Positions 7,480 through 16,321 of a DNA stretch of 64,000 nt are shown piece after piece. The stretch is from UMGS1766 sp963597355 (GTDB taxonomy: Bacteria > Bacillota > Clostridia > Oscillospirales > Oscillospiraceae): assembly GCA_963597355.1 (NCBI GenBank), contig CAVBPR010000018.1, forward strand, positions 62,001 through 126,000, written 5' to 3'. The stretch's first letter is position 1, and each line of letters begins with the position of its first letter. Under the pieces are notes generated by a model. That model did no database searches. It saw only the letters and a list, made by a program, of their open reading frames with translations, and was not told where the DNA came from. Both the position numbers and the translations under genes were made by a program.

Positions 7480-8192
7480 TCGATGATGCTGCCGTCGATG
7501 GAGATGGTGTACACCTGCCAGGGGAGGAACTTGCCGCTGTCCTGAATGGCTTTCCGTGCAGCCATCTCCAGTCCGCCGCAGCAGGGCACTTCCATGCGCA
7601 CAATGGTAACGCTCTGAATGTCGTTACCGCGAATGATTTCAGTCAGCTTCTCACTGTAATCGATGCTGTCCAGCTTGGGACATCCGATCAGCGTGATGCG
7701 GTTGCGAATGAACTTTTCGTGAAAGCTGGCATAGGCGTAGGCAGTGCAGTCAGCGGCGATGAGCAAATGTGCGCCGTCAAAATAGGGGGCGCGGGTAGGC
7801 ACCAGCTTAATTTGCACCGGCCATTGGCGGAGCTGGCTGGGGCGTTCACCGCTGTCATATACCGGAGCGGCGGGGCGGTTGTTCAGGGCCCGGGCGGCGG
7901 CGCCGGGACATCCGCCCACATGGGGATGGGCAGGGGCGTGGTTCTGCTGCTTCAGCTTGGCCTGGTTCGCCTTCACTGCGGCCTCGTCATAGGCGGCGGC
8001 CTCCCGCTCTACAAAGGTGATGGCTCCGGTGGGACACTGGGGCAGGCAATCGCCGAGACCGTCGCAGTAGTCGTCTCTCAGCAGTTTTGCTTTTCCATCT
8101 ACCATGCCGATGGCGTTTTCGTGGCAGGCAGCGGCGCAGGCTCCGCAGCCGTTGCATTTGTCTTCGTCAATGTGGATGATTCGGCGTTTCAT
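7476..8192 (-). CDS. 4Fe-4S dicluster protein of the Hcp-associated type
   Basis: 238 residues. The N-terminal ferredoxin-like domain has CNGCGACAAACHE (first cluster, residues 13-23) and YCDGLGDCLPQCPTGAI (second cluster, family-typical spacing). A linker rich in Ala and His follows, then a C-terminal domain with conserved blocks LLIAADCTAYAYASFHEKF, IGCPKLD and VRMEVPCCGG. In clostridia this family often sits beside hydroxylamine reductase (Hcp) and a Crp/Fnr regulator; here the regulator is present but no hcp lies nearby. It is likely an electron-transfer or redox-sensing cytosolic protein. A promoter with a regulator half-site pair at -41.5 lies just upstream. Confidence 0.9.
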   Translation of the reverse strand: MKRRIIHIDEDKCNGCGACAAACHENAIGMVDGKAKLLRDDYCDGLGDCLPQCPTGAITFVEREAAAYDEAAVKANQAKLKQQNHAPAHPHVGGCPGAAARALNNRPAAPVYDSGERPSQLRQWPVQIKLVPTRAPYFDGAHLLIAADCTAYAYASFHEKFIRNRITLIGCPKLDSIDYSEKLTEIIRGNDIQSVTIVRMEVPCCGGLEMAARKAIQDSGKFLPWQVYTISIDGSIIE

Positions 8193-8239
8193 ATTGTATT
8201 CCTCCTGATGGATTGCGTTTCTTTTTCTTGACAGGATAC

Positions 8240-8282
8240 ATTATACTAATGGTATCACAAAAAGTATGTTGGAAATCCAACA
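8240..8282 (-). promoter_or_regulatory. Fe-S gene promoter with Crp/Fnr-type operator centred at -41.5
   Basis: On the minus strand a perfect -10 TATAAT (8245-8240) is paired, after 17 bases, with a poor -35 (CATACT, 8268-8263). A perfect 7-2-7 palindrome TGTTGGA-AA-TCCAACA (8267-8282, plus-strand reading) is centred at -41.5 from the predicted start (8233). That is the geometry of class II activation by Crp/Fnr proteins. The divergent gene encodes such a protein. Confidence 0.7.
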
Positions 8283-8296
8283 AAGGGGCGAAAAAT

Positions 8297-8959
8297 GTGA
8301 AAATTACGGAATTGGTGCAGCAGCCGCTGTTTCGCGGGCTGACAGAACAGGAACTGGAGGCGGCACTGAAGGAGCTGCAGGCGACAAGCCGCAATTATCC
8401 GGCGGGCAGTATATTATTAAATGTAGGGGATCGGCCGGAGTGGCTGGGTGTACTGCTGTCCGGAAGGGCGGAGATTGGTCAGGAGGACTTCTGGGGGAAT
8501 CGGAATTTAATGGCCGTGCTGGAACCCGGGGATGTGTTTGCAGAGAGCTTTGCCTGCGCCAGAGTTCCGTCGGGCGTGGTTGTGACGGCGCGGGAAGAAA
8601 CACAGGTGCTGCAAATCAATGTAAACCGCCTTCTTGCATCCGATCAAAAGCAGATGATTGGAAACCTTGTGGCGGCGCTGGCAGGGAAGAACCTCCGTTT
8701 TCACAGCAAGCTGACCCACATGGGACAGCGAACTACCCGGGAGAAGCTACGGTCATTTCTTTCTGCAGAAGCCCAGAGGCAGGGGAGCAGCGAGTTTGAT
8801 ATTCCTTATAACCGGCAGCAATTGGCGGACTATCTTTCCGTGGAGCGCTCCGCTCTTTCGGCGGAGCTGGGCAGAATGCAGAGAGAGGGAATTCTTGAGA
8901 CTCATCGGCAGCATTTTCACCTCTTAACACAGGAAGTCAAAGTGCACAAAAACAGGTGA
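8297..8959 (+). CDS. Crp/Fnr-family transcriptional regulator
   Basis: 220 residues. The N-terminal cyclic-nucleotide-binding-like beta barrel (PLFRGLTEQELEAAL, then LLNVGDRPEWLGVLLSGRAEI and LEPGDVFAES) is followed by a long helix and a winged HTH (YNRQQLADYLSVERSALSAELGRM, about residues 170-195). There is no N-terminal Cys cluster, so it is not a classical Fe-S FNR. The GTG at 8297, 8 bases after AGGGG, marks the likely start; the longer frame to 8213 runs through the operator. It is divergent from the 4Fe-4S operon and probably activates it, perhaps in response to nitrosative or oxidative stress by analogy with HcpR-type regulators. Confidence 0.9.
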   Translation: MKITELVQQPLFRGLTEQELEAALKELQATSRNYPAGSILLNVGDRPEWLGVLLSGRAEIGQEDFWGNRNLMAVLEPGDVFAESFACARVPSGVVVTAREETQVLQINVNRLLASDQKQMIGNLVAALAGKNLRFHSKLTHMGQRTTREKLRSFLSAEAQRQGSSEFDIPYNRQQLADYLSVERSALSAELGRMQREGILETHRQHFHLLTQEVKVHKNR

Positions 8960-9011
8960 ATGAAATCGGCAGAGTTAGCCAAAATTTTGTCGCAGGAAAT
9001 ACAAAAAAAGG

Positions 9012-9040
9012 TTGACTCGGCGGGTAATTTATTGTATTAT
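9012..9040 (+). promoter_or_regulatory. Main promoter of the ribosomal protein cluster
   Basis: TTGACT (9012-9017) and TATTAT (9035-9040) have a 17-base spacer. Transcription should start near 9047. Confidence 0.8.
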
Positions 9041-9046
9041 TATCAA

Positions 9047-9324
9047 GCGCCTGTGTGGGCGCACTGCGATGATGCGGGAGATTGCGGCGTCAAAAACCGG
9101 TAACTTCCGCGGAGTATGTCCGAACCGGATTCGGGCGGCTGAGGATTTTCTGTGCGCCACTGCGGTGTATATCGCTGTGACTGTGTGGAATCGGCCGGCT
9201 CTGGGAGCTGGCTTTCCTTATAGCCCGGAGTGATACACCCGGCAAAGCGGATAAGTCCGAAGCCAATCGAAACACGATTCGGCCCATGTACAACAGTACG
9301 AAAAATAAGGAGGAAACCCCAACC
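9047..9324 (+). other. Long untranslated leader of the rpsJ operon
   Basis: About 280 bases between the promoter and rpsJ, the longest gene-free stretch of the window (8960-9324). An open frame from 9012 to 9233 starts inside the -35 box and has no ribosome site or protein-like features, so I do not call a gene. The GC-rich sequence contains many short complementary segments and may fold into an autoregulatory ribosomal-protein leader. No family could be assigned by eye. Confidence 0.5.
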
Positions 9325-9633
9325 ATGGCAAACGAGAGCATTCGTATTCGGCTGAAGGCCTATGACCATCAGCTCATCGACCAGAGTGCAGAGAAGATCG
9401 TCGAGACCGCAAAGCGCACCGGCGCTGCTGTTTCCGGCCCCATTCCTCTGCCGACCAAGCGTGAGATCGTCACCATCCTGCGTGCAACTCATAAGTACAA
9501 GGATTCCCGTGAGCAGTTCGAGCGCCGCACCCACAAGCGTCTGGTCGACATTCAGAATCCTTCCCCCAAGACGGTTGAAGCTCTGATGAGCCTGCAGCTG
9601 CCTGCTGGTGTGGAAATCGAGATCAAGCTCTGA
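9325..9633 (+). CDS. rpsJ: Ribosomal protein uS10
   Basis: 102 residues, full length, from [15 protein letters not shown] to a GVEIEIKL end. uS10 is a 30S head protein and also a partner of NusB in antitermination. AAGGAGG precedes the ATG. First gene of the S10-spc-alpha supercluster here. The str genes (rpsL, rpsG, fusA, tuf), which often sit just upstream, are absent, so the cluster starts from its own promoter. Confidence 0.98.
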   Translation: MANESIRIRLKAYDHQLIDQSAEKIVETAKRTGAAVSGPIPLPTKREIVTILRATHKYKDSREQFERRTHKRLVDIQNPSPKTVEALMSLQLPAGVEIEIKL

Positions 9634-9675
9634 TCCGACGCGCAAACCCCTTATCAACTTCCGTTGTACCCGCTT

Positions 9676-9770
9676 CCTGTCCGCGTTATAGAGGACAGGG
9701 GGGTCATGTCAGCAGAGCAATAGCAAGCCCAATGTGCTAACTCTCCTGACCAATAACCTTTACAAGGAGG
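9676..9770 (+). other. rpsJ-rplC intergenic region with hairpin and conserved block
   Basis: The 147-base gap is long for this operon. It contains a 7-bp hairpin (CCTGTCC at 9676-9682 with GGACAGG at 9693-9699), a longer-range 5-bp pairing (GGTCA near 9702 with TGACC at 9747), and the 17-base block TAACCTTTACAAGGAGG (9754-9770). The same block precedes rpsH, and its CCTT can pair with the AAGG of the ribosome binding site. Confidence 0.45.
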
Positions 9771-9780
9771 AAAAAACCAA

Positions 9781-10509
9781 ATGGAAAAGGCAATCATCGG
9801 CAAGAAGGTCGGCATGACGCAGATCTTTGACGCCGACGGCAAGGTCATTCCTGTGACCGTCATCGAGGCCGGCCCCTGCACCGTCGTGCAGAAGAAGACC
9901 CTCGAGAACGACGGCTACGAAGCTGTACAGGTCGGCTTCGAGTCCGTCCCTGAGCGCAAGCTCAACAAGCCTGAGCTGGGTCATCTGTCCAAGGCAGGCG
10001 TGGAGCCCCTGAAGGTTCTGAAGGAGTTCCGTCTGGACGACACTTCCAGCCTGCAGGTTGGTTCCGTCATCAAGGCTGACATCTTCGCTGAGGGCGATCA
10101 TGTCGACTGCACCGGCATCAGCAAGGGCAAGGGCTATGCTGGTGTTATCAAGCGCCACGGCGCACAGCGCACCCCCATGACCCACGGCGGCGGCCCTGTT
10201 CACCGTCACGCTGGTTCTATGGGTTCCACCTCTACCCCCAGCCGTATCCGCAAGGGTAAGATCGGCGCCGGCCAGATGGGCGGCGACCAGGTCACTGTGG
10301 AGAACCTGATCGTGGCTAAGGTGGATGCTGAGATCAATCTGATCGCTGTTAAGGGCGCCATCCCCGGCCCCAACGGCGGCGTGGTCGTGCTGCGCAACAC
10401 TGCTAAGGTTCTGCCCGAGAAGAAGGGCGAGGGCGCTGGCATCAGCAACAACCCGCAGAAGGCTTCTGCTCGTGTCAATCCCCAGAAGGCTTCCGCCAGA
10501 AATCGCTAA
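9781..10509 (+). CDS. rplC: Ribosomal protein uL3
   Basis: 242 residues, from [16 protein letters not shown]; contains the canonical long loop ([23 protein letters not shown] region) that reaches the peptidyl transferase centre. uL3 nucleates 50S assembly. The extreme C-terminus repeats the octapeptide NPQKASAR twice, longer than the usual end, encoded by two non-identical DNA copies. Followed 19 bases later by rplD. Confidence 0.98.
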   Translation: MEKAIIGKKVGMTQIFDADGKVIPVTVIEAGPCTVVQKKTLENDGYEAVQVGFESVPERKLNKPELGHLSKAGVEPLKVLKEFRLDDTSSLQVGSVIKADIFAEGDHVDCTGISKGKGYAGVIKRHGAQRTPMTHGGGPVHRHAGSMGSTSTPSRIRKGKIGAGQMGGDQVTVENLIVAKVDAEINLIAVKGAIPGPNGGVVVLRNTAKVLPEKKGEGAGISNNPQKASARVNPQKASARNR

Positions 10510-10528
10510 GGAAAGGAGAGTATCATAA

Positions 10529-11152
10529 ATGCCTACTGCTAATGTTGTTAACATGGAAGGCGCCAAGATCGGTGAGATCGAACTGGCTGAGTCCATTTTC
10601 GGTATCGAGCCCAATCCTGTCGTTGTCCATGAGGTGGTCAAGAACCATCTGGCCAACTGCCGTCAGGGTACTCAGAGCTCTCTGACCCGCGCTGAAGTTT
10701 CCGGCGGCGGCATCAAGCCCTGGAGACAGAAGGGCACCGGCCGCGCCCGTCAGGGCAGCACCCGTTCCCCTCAGTGGACTCACGGCGGCGTTGTGTTCGC
10801 ACCGAAGCCCCGTGATTACAGCTACAACGTCAACAAGAAGGTCAAGCGTCTGGCTCTGAAGAGCGTTCTGAGCGACAAGGCTGCTTCCGGCGCCATCGTT
10901 GTGGTGGACGGCCTGGAGATGGCTGAGCCCAAGACCAAGGCTTTCGCCGGCTTCCTGAGCGCTGCCGGTGTTGAGGGCAAGGCTGTTGTTGTCACCGAGG
11001 GTGTCAAGGCAAACGTTGTGAAGTCCGCCCGTAACATTCCCGGCGTTGTCACAACTCCCGCCAACGTTCTGAGCGTATATGACATTGTCAACGCCAAGAA
11101 CCTGGTCATCGATAAGGCTGCACTGGCTGTGATTGAGGAGGTGTACGCATAA
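10529..11152 (+). CDS. rplD: Ribosomal protein uL4
   Basis: 207 residues. The extended exit-tunnel loop is seen in [19 protein letters not shown], followed by the globular domain. uL4 lines the peptide exit tunnel and in many bacteria represses its own operon through the leader. Its stop overlaps the rplW start by one base (TAATG). Confidence 0.98.
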   Translation: MPTANVVNMEGAKIGEIELAESIFGIEPNPVVVHEVVKNHLANCRQGTQSSLTRAEVSGGGIKPWRQKGTGRARQGSTRSPQWTHGGVVFAPKPRDYSYNVNKKVKRLALKSVLSDKAASGAIVVVDGLEMAEPKTKAFAGFLSAAGVEGKAVVVTEGVKANVVKSARNIPGVVTTPANVLSVYDIVNAKNLVIDKAALAVIEEVYA

Positions 11153-11445
11153 TGAACGCTTACGATATCATCATTAAGCCCGTTATCTCCGAGCGTGCCA
11201 TGATGGGCACTGCCGACAAGAAGTACACCTTCTATGTCGCTACCGATGCAAACAAGATCGAGATCGGCAAGGCTGTGGAAGAGATCTTCGGCGTTAAGGT
11301 CGCCAAGGTCAACACCGTCAACTATGACGGCAAGATGAAGCGTCAGGGCTATGGCCGTGCAGGCCGCCGCGCTTCCTTCAAGAAAGCTACCGTCACTCTG
11401 ACCGAAGATTCCAAGACCATTGAGATCTTCGAAGGCATGGCATAA
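11152..11445 (+). CDS. rplW: Ribosomal protein uL23
   Basis: 97 residues with the standard start [15 protein letters not shown] and the arm [17 protein letters not shown]. Sits at the tunnel exit and docks trigger factor and SRP. The ribosome site lies inside the end of rplD, giving coupled translation. Confidence 0.98.
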   Translation: MNAYDIIIKPVISERAMMGTADKKYTFYVATDANKIEIGKAVEEIFGVKVAKVNTVNYDGKMKRQGYGRAGRRASFKKATVTLTEDSKTIEIFEGMA

Positions 11446-11460
11446 GGAGGGTAACGAAGA

Positions 11461-12294
11461 ATGGCTATTAACACCTACAAGCCCACGACTCCGTCCCGCC
11501 GCCACATGACGGTGTCCGCTTTCGAGGGCATCGACAAGAAGGCTAAGCCCGAGCGCAGCCTGACTGAGATCGTTAAGAAGAACGCCGGCCGTAACAGCTA
11601 TGGTCGCATCACCGTCCGCCATCGCGGCGGCGGCAACAAGCGTAAGTATCGTATCATCGACTTCAAGCGCCAGAAGGAAGGCGTTGCTGAGGTCCTCCGC
11701 CTGGAGTACGATCCGAACCGCTCCGCTAACATCGCTCTGATTCAGTATGAAGACGGCGAGAAGGCATACATCCTGGCTCCTGTCGGCCTGAAGGCCGGCG
11801 ACAAGGTGGAGTCCTCCACCACCGCCGACATCAAGCCCGGCAACTGCCTGCCTCTGGCAAACATCCCTGTGGGCACCATCATCAGCAACATCGAGCTTCA
11901 CCCCGGCAAGGGCGGCCAGCTGGTCCGCGCTGCTGGCGAGCAGGCTCAGCTGATGGCTAAGGAAGGCGATTCCGCTCAGATTCGTCTGCCCTCTGGCGAG
12001 TATCGTCTGGTGAAGCTGACCTGCAAGGCCTGCATCGGCCAGATCGGCAACATCGACCACGCTAACATCCACATCGGTAAGGCTGGTCGTAAGCGCCACA
12101 TGGGTTGGCGTCCCACCGTTCGCGGTTCCGTCATGAACCCGAATGACCACCCCCACGGCGGCGGCGAGGGCCGCGCCCCCATCGGTCGCTCCGGCCCTGT
12201 TACTCCTTGGGGCAAGCCTGCTCTGGGTTATAAGACTCGTAAGACCAAGGCTCGTACCGAGAAGTTCATCGTCCGCCATCGCAACGGCAAGTAA
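11461..12294 (+). CDS. rplB: Ribosomal protein uL2
   Basis: 277 residues. Contains [18 protein letters not shown] and the near-invariant [13 protein letters not shown] loop with the His important for peptidyl transferase structure. Follows rplW by 15 bases with a GGAGGG site. Confidence 0.99.
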   Translation: MAINTYKPTTPSRRHMTVSAFEGIDKKAKPERSLTEIVKKNAGRNSYGRITVRHRGGGNKRKYRIIDFKRQKEGVAEVLRLEYDPNRSANIALIQYEDGEKAYILAPVGLKAGDKVESSTTADIKPGNCLPLANIPVGTIISNIELHPGKGGQLVRAAGEQAQLMAKEGDSAQIRLPSGEYRLVKLTCKACIGQIGNIDHANIHIGKAGRKRHMGWRPTVRGSVMNPNDHPHGGGEGRAPIGRSGPVTPWGKPALGYKTRKTKARTEKFIVRHRNGK

Positions 12295-12307
12295 GGAGGC
12301 AAATTGA

Positions 12308-12577
12308 ATGAGCAGATCTACTAAGAAAGGCCCCTTCTGCGCCCCCGAGCTGCTGAAGCGGGTTGAAGAAATGAACCAGACCAATGAGAAGAAGGTTCTG
12401 AAGACCTGGAGCCGCAGCTCCACCATCTATCCTGCCTTCATTGGTCACACCATCGCCGTCCATGACGGCCGCAAGCACGTGCCCGTGTATGTCACTGAAG
12501 ACATGGTCGGCCACAAGCTGGGTGAGTTTGCTCCCACCCGCACCTTCCGCGGCCATGTGGGCTCCAAGTCGAAGTAA
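12308..12577 (+). CDS. rpsS: Ribosomal protein uS19
   Basis: 89 residues, from [11 protein letters not shown] to the basic end GHVGSKSK. 30S head protein contacting the A-site finger. AAGGAGG precedes the ATG, which lies 13 bases after rplB. Confidence 0.98.
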   Translation: MSRSTKKGPFCAPELLKRVEEMNQTNEKKVLKTWSRSSTIYPAFIGHTIAVHDGRKHVPVYVTEDMVGHKLGEFAPTRTFRGHVGSKSK

Positions 12578-12592
12578 GGAGGAGAGATTACA

Positions 12593-12928
12593 ATGGAAGC
12601 AAAAGCAGTTTTGAGCTATGCTCGTATCTCTCCCCGTAAGGTTGGCATTGTCTGCGACCTGATCCGCGGCAAGTCCGTCGCTCAGGCTCAGGCCATCCTG
12701 ATGGCTACTCCCAAGGCCGCTTCTCCTCTGCTGAGCAAGCTGGTCAAGAGTGCTGCCGCCAACGCGGAGAATAACTTCAACATGGATCCGGAGAAGCTGT
12801 ATGTCTCTGCGACTTACGCCACTCCCGGCCCCATCCTGAAGCGCATGATGCCCCGTGCCCAGGGCCGCGGCTATCGGATCAACAAGCGTACCTCTCACAT
12901 CACCGTCGTGGTGAGCGAGAAAGAATAA
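12593..12928 (+). CDS. rplV: Ribosomal protein uL22
   Basis: 111 residues with the family motifs ARISPRKV and the tunnel hairpin region [18 protein letters not shown], ending TVVVSEKE. Lines the exit tunnel constriction with uL4. Confidence 0.98.
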   Translation: MEAKAVLSYARISPRKVGIVCDLIRGKSVAQAQAILMATPKAASPLLSKLVKSAAANAENNFNMDPEKLYVSATYATPGPILKRMMPRAQGRGYRINKRTSHITVVVSEKE

Positions 12929-12945
12929 GCGAGGAGGTTTAGTTT

Positions 12946-13752
12946 ATGGGACAGAAAGTCAATCCCCACGGTTTCCGTGTGGGTGTCATCAAAGACTGGG
13001 ACTCTCGCTGGTATGCTCGCGACAATCAGGTCGGTGACCTGCTGGTCGAGGATAAGAAGATTCGTGAGTTCCTGAAGAAGACCCTCTATTCCGCCGGTGT
13101 TCCCAAGATCGAGATCGAGCGGAGCAACGAGAAGGTTCAGGTGTTCGTGCACTGCGCTCGCCCCGGCATGATCGTGGGCACCGACAAGAGCAAGAGCCAG
13201 GTTGAGGACATCGAGGCTGCTCTGGCCAAGATGACCGGCAAGAACGTGAAGCTCTCCATCGTGGAAGTCAAGCGCAACGAGATCGACGCCAACGCACAGC
13301 TGGTTGCTGAGAACATCGCTCAGCAGATCGAGAAGCGTACCTCCTTCCGCCGTGCAATGAAGAATGCCATCTCCCGTGCCATGCGTTCCGGCGCAAAGGG
13401 CATCAAGGTCAAGCTGTCCGGCCGTCTGGCTGGCGCTGAGATCGCCCGCGTCGAGCAGTATCACGAGGGCACCATTCCTCTGCAGACTCTGCGTGCCGAC
13501 ATTGACTACGGCTTCGCTGAGGCAAACACCACCTACGGCCGTATCGGCATCAAGGTTTGGGTGTACAAGGGAGAGATTCTGAGCCAGAGCCTGCGCACCA
13601 CTCCCCGCACTCTGGATCTGAGCAAGCCCTATCGTGAGCGCAGCGATCGTCCCCGCAATGGCCGTGGCCAGCGTCGTGACGGTGATCGCCGCCCTTACAA
13701 CCGCAACAACAATCGTGGTCCCCGCAAGACTGAGGAAGGAGGAGATCGTTAA
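12946..13752 (+). CDS. rpsC: Ribosomal protein uS3
   Basis: 268 residues: KH domain (GRPGMIVG-like segment) and the C-terminal domain, then an unusually long basic Arg/Asn/Gly-rich tail ([23 protein letters not shown] region, the last ~40 residues). mRNA entry protein with helicase role. Stop overlaps rplP by one base. Confidence 0.98.
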   Translation: MGQKVNPHGFRVGVIKDWDSRWYARDNQVGDLLVEDKKIREFLKKTLYSAGVPKIEIERSNEKVQVFVHCARPGMIVGTDKSKSQVEDIEAALAKMTGKNVKLSIVEVKRNEIDANAQLVAENIAQQIEKRTSFRRAMKNAISRAMRSGAKGIKVKLSGRLAGAEIARVEQYHEGTIPLQTLRADIDYGFAEANTTYGRIGIKVWVYKGEILSQSLRTTPRTLDLSKPYRERSDRPRNGRGQRRDGDRRPYNRNNNRGPRKTEEGGDR

Positions 13753-14171
13753 TGCTGCTGCCAAAGAGAGTTAAGCGCCGTAAGCAGTTCCGCGGCCGTA
13801 TGACCGGCAAGGCCACCCGCGGCAACAAGGTCAACTACGGCGAGTACGGTCTCCAGTCCCTGGAGCCCGCATGGATCACCAGCAACCAGATCGAGGCCGC
13901 TCGTGTGGCCATGACCCGTTACACCAAGCGTGGCGGTCAGGTCTGGATCAAGATCTTCCCCGATAAGCCTTACACCCACAAGCCCGCTGAGGTTCGTATG
14001 GGTAAAGGTAAGGGCAACGTGGAGAGCTGGGTGGCTGTGGTTAAGCCCGGCCGCGTAATGTTTGAGATCGCCGGCGTTTCTGAGGAAGTCGCTCGCGAGG
14101 CTCTGCGTCTGGCTATGCACAAGCTGCCTGTCAAGTGCAAGATCGTGACTAAGGAAGAAGGTGAAGCGTAA
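13752..14171 (+). CDS. rplP: Ribosomal protein uL16
   Basis: 139 residues, [21 protein letters not shown] start and [18 protein letters not shown] block. Organises the A site and central protuberance of the 50S subunit. One-base overlaps with rpsC and rpmC. Confidence 0.98.
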   Translation: MLLPKRVKRRKQFRGRMTGKATRGNKVNYGEYGLQSLEPAWITSNQIEAARVAMTRYTKRGGQVWIKIFPDKPYTHKPAEVRMGKGKGNVESWVAVVKPGRVMFEIAGVSEEVAREALRLAMHKLPVKCKIVTKEEGEA

Positions 14172-14374
14172 TGAAGGCTACCGAAGTTCGCGCCATGACC
14201 GTTGAGGCATTGGAGCAGAAACTGGCGGATCTGAAGAAGGACCTGTTCAACCTGCGCCTTCAGAACGCCACCAATCAGTTGGATAACCCCAACAAGATCA
14301 ACGATGTCAAGAAGGACATCGCCCGTGTTAAGACCATCATCCGTGAGAAGCAGAGCGCTTCTAACGCCGACTAA
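14171..14374 (+). CDS. rpmC: Ribosomal protein uL29
   Basis: 67 residues, two long helices (LEQKLADLKKDLFNLRLQ), tunnel-exit protein. Coupled to rplP by a one-base overlap. Confidence 0.97.
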   Translation: MKATEVRAMTVEALEQKLADLKKDLFNLRLQNATNQLDNPNKINDVKKDIARVKTIIREKQSASNAD

Positions 14375-14393
14375 TTGAAGGAGGAAATTGAAC

Positions 14394-14654
14394 ATGGAAA
14401 ACAGAACTTCTTCCCGCAAGACCAGAGTCGGCATGGTCGTTTCCGATAAGATGGATAAGACGATCGTTGTGGCCATCGCCGACCGTGTGGCTCACCCCCT
14501 GTACAAGAAGATCGTCAAAAGAACCTATAAGCTGAAAGCTCATGACGAGAACAACGAGTGCCGTGTCGGCGACCGCGTCCGCGTCATGGAGACCCGTCCT
14601 CTTTCCAAGGATAAGCGTTGGAGAGTGGTCGAGATCGTCGAGAAGGCGAAGTAA
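14394..14654 (+). CDS. rpsQ: Ribosomal protein uS17
   Basis: 86 residues, OB fold with [15 protein letters not shown] and [13 protein letters not shown]. The ATG at 14394 is the start; an in-frame TTG at 14388 is too close to the GGAGG site. Confidence 0.98.
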   Translation: MENRTSSRKTRVGMVVSDKMDKTIVVAIADRVAHPLYKKIVKRTYKLKAHDENNECRVGDRVRVMETRPLSKDKRWRVVEIVEKAK

Positions 14655-14669
14655 GGAGGTGCCCAACGT

Positions 14670-15038
14670 ATGATTCAGGAAGAGAGCTATCTGAAGGTTG
14701 CCGACAATACCGGCGCCAAGGAGATCAAGACCATCCGCGTCCTGGGCGGCTCCAAGCGTAAGTACGGCAACATTGGCGACGTCATTGTTGCTTCCGTGCG
14801 CAAGGCTGCTCCCGGCGGTCAGGTGAAGAAGGGCGAGGTCGTCAAGGCTGTTATCGTCCGTACCGTGCGTGGCGTCCGTCGTGCAGACGGTTCCTATGTC
14901 CGCTTTGATGAGAACGCTGCTGTTCTGATCAAGGACGACAACACCCCCCGCGGTACCCGTATCTTTGGGCCAGTGGCCCGCGAGCTGCGCGACAAGGACT
15001 TCATGAAGATCCTGTCTCTGGCTCCCGAAGTGATTTAA
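14670..15038 (+). CDS. rplN: Ribosomal protein uL14
   Basis: 122 residues, [19 protein letters not shown] start and family end [12 protein letters not shown]. 50S protein at the subunit interface. Marks the start of the spc block. Confidence 0.99.
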   Translation: MIQEESYLKVADNTGAKEIKTIRVLGGSKRKYGNIGDVIVASVRKAAPGGQVKKGEVVKAVIVRTVRGVRRADGSYVRFDENAAVLIKDDNTPRGTRIFGPVARELRDKDFMKILSLAPEVI

Positions 15039-15054
15039 GGAGGGCGCCCGAATA

Positions 15055-15372
15055 ATGAATACTATCAGCATTAAGAAGGACGACCTCGTCGTCGTTCTGT
15101 CCGGCAAGGATAAGGGCAAGCAGGGCAAGGTCCTGTCTGTCATCCCTTCCGAGGGCAAGGTTGTTGTTGAGGGTGTGAACATCGCCACCAAGCACAAGAA
15201 GCCCACCAGCCAGACTGAGCAGGGCGGCATCGTGAAGATGGAAGCCCCCATTTACGCTTGCAAGGTGCAGCGCGTCTGCCCCAAGTGCAACAAGCCCACT
15301 CGTCCCGCACACAAGCTGCTGGCCGATGGCAAGAAGGTTCGCGTCTGCAAGAAGTGCGGCGCCGAAATCTGA
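15055..15372 (+). CDS. rplX: Ribosomal protein uL24
   Basis: 105 residues with the KOW motif ([19 protein letters not shown]). Four Cys in two CxxC pairs (CPKCNK and CKKCGA) suggest the zinc-binding form. Assembly initiator of the 50S subunit. Confidence 0.98.
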   Translation: MNTISIKKDDLVVVLSGKDKGKQGKVLSVIPSEGKVVVEGVNIATKHKKPTSQTEQGGIVKMEAPIYACKVQRVCPKCNKPTRPAHKLLADGKKVRVCKKCGAEI

Positions 15373-15390
15373 GGAAAGGAGCGAAACTAA

Positions 15391-15930
15391 ATGCCTACTC
15401 TGAAAACGAAGTATCAGGAAGAAGTCGCTCCTGCTCTGATGAGCAAGTTCGGCTATTCCTCCACCATGCAGATTCCCCGTCTGGACAAGATCATCATCAA
15501 CGTCGGCTGCTCCGAGGCTCGTGAGAATGCCAAGGTTCTGGACGCTGTTGTTTCCGATCTGACCAAGATCACCGGCCAGAAGGCTGTCATCACCAAGGCC
15601 AAGAAGAGCGTTGCTAACTTCAAGGTGCGTGAGGGCATGCCCATCGGCGCAAAGGTGACTCTGCGTCAGGACAAGATGTGGGAGTTCCTGGAGCGTTTGT
15701 TCTGCATCGCTCTGCCCCGTGTCCGCGACTTCCGCGGCATCTCTGCTGATTCCTTTGACGGCCGTGGCAACTATGCCCTGGGCCTGAAGGAGCAGATCAT
15801 CTTCCCCGAGATCGAGTTCGACCAGATCGACAAGATCCGCGGCATGGATATCATCATCGTCACTACTGCACAGACCGACGAAGAGGGCCGCGAGCTGCTC
15901 AGCCAGCTCGGTGCTCCGTTCGCCAAGTAA
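15391..15930 (+). CDS. rplE: Ribosomal protein uL5
   Basis: 179 residues with [16 protein letters not shown] and [11 protein letters not shown]. Binds 5S rRNA in the central protuberance. Confidence 0.99.
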   Translation: MPTLKTKYQEEVAPALMSKFGYSSTMQIPRLDKIIINVGCSEARENAKVLDAVVSDLTKITGQKAVITKAKKSVANFKVREGMPIGAKVTLRQDKMWEFLERLFCIALPRVRDFRGISADSFDGRGNYALGLKEQIIFPEIEFDQIDKIRGMDIIIVTTAQTDEEGRELLSQLGAPFAK

Positions 15931-15945
15931 GGAGGGAGAACAACA

Positions 15946-16131
15946 ATGGCTAAGAAGTCTATGATCATCAAGCAGCAGCGTCCTGCTAAGTTCTCCAGCC
16001 GTCAGTACAACCGCTGCAAGCTGTGCGGCCGTCCCCATGCTTATCTGCGCAACTACGGCGTGTGCCGTGTCTGCTTCCGTGAGCTGGCTTACAAGGGCCA
16101 GATTCCCGGCGTGAAGAAGGCTTCCTGGTAA
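15946..16131 (+). CDS. rpsN: Ribosomal protein uS14, zinc type
   Basis: 61 residues; short zinc form with the CKLC...CRVC ligand set and end PGVKKASW. Assembles late into the 30S head. A 190-base gap follows before rpsH. Confidence 0.98.
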   Translation: MAKKSMIIKQQRPAKFSSRQYNRCKLCGRPHAYLRNYGVCRVCFRELAYKGQIPGVKKASW

Positions 16132-16166
16132 TTCAGGTTGCCTCTTCTCTACAGAACTGTTAAACT

Positions 16167-16312
16167 GATGCCAGAAGTCATTGGAACACGGGGTTGGGGC
16201 TTCAAAATTGCTGCGGCGTAAGCGGCAGACAGTCATTAAAAGCTTTCAGCTTACATTCCCCTGATACCCTGGCATCTTAAACAGGCTTTTGCCTGTAACC
16301 TTTACAAGGAGG
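16167..16312 (+). other. Structured rpsN-rpsH intergenic region, candidate cis RNA
   Basis: The gap is ten times longer than its neighbours. A perfect long-range 8-bp pairing (GATGCCAG at 16167-16174 with CTGGCATC at 16269-16276) encloses ~94 bases containing smaller hairpins (GCTGC/GCGGC, AAGCT-TTC-AGCTT). It is followed by hairpin ACAGGC-TTTT-GCCTGT (16281-16296) and the block TAACCTTTACAAGGAGG (16296-16312), also present before rplC. This could be a ribosomal-protein binding site controlling the downstream spc genes. No promoter is obvious. Confidence 0.5.
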
Positions 16313-16321
16313 TCAAAATCC

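Noticed and set aside
9012..9233. 73-residue open frame in the rpsJ leader
   Set aside because: It begins inside the -35 box, has no ribosome binding site and shows no protein-like composition.
10822..12426. 534-residue open frame on the minus strand under rplD-rplB
   Set aside because: It is antisense to conserved ribosomal genes; the strong codon bias of those genes removes stops from this frame. Similar antisense frames occur across the whole cluster.
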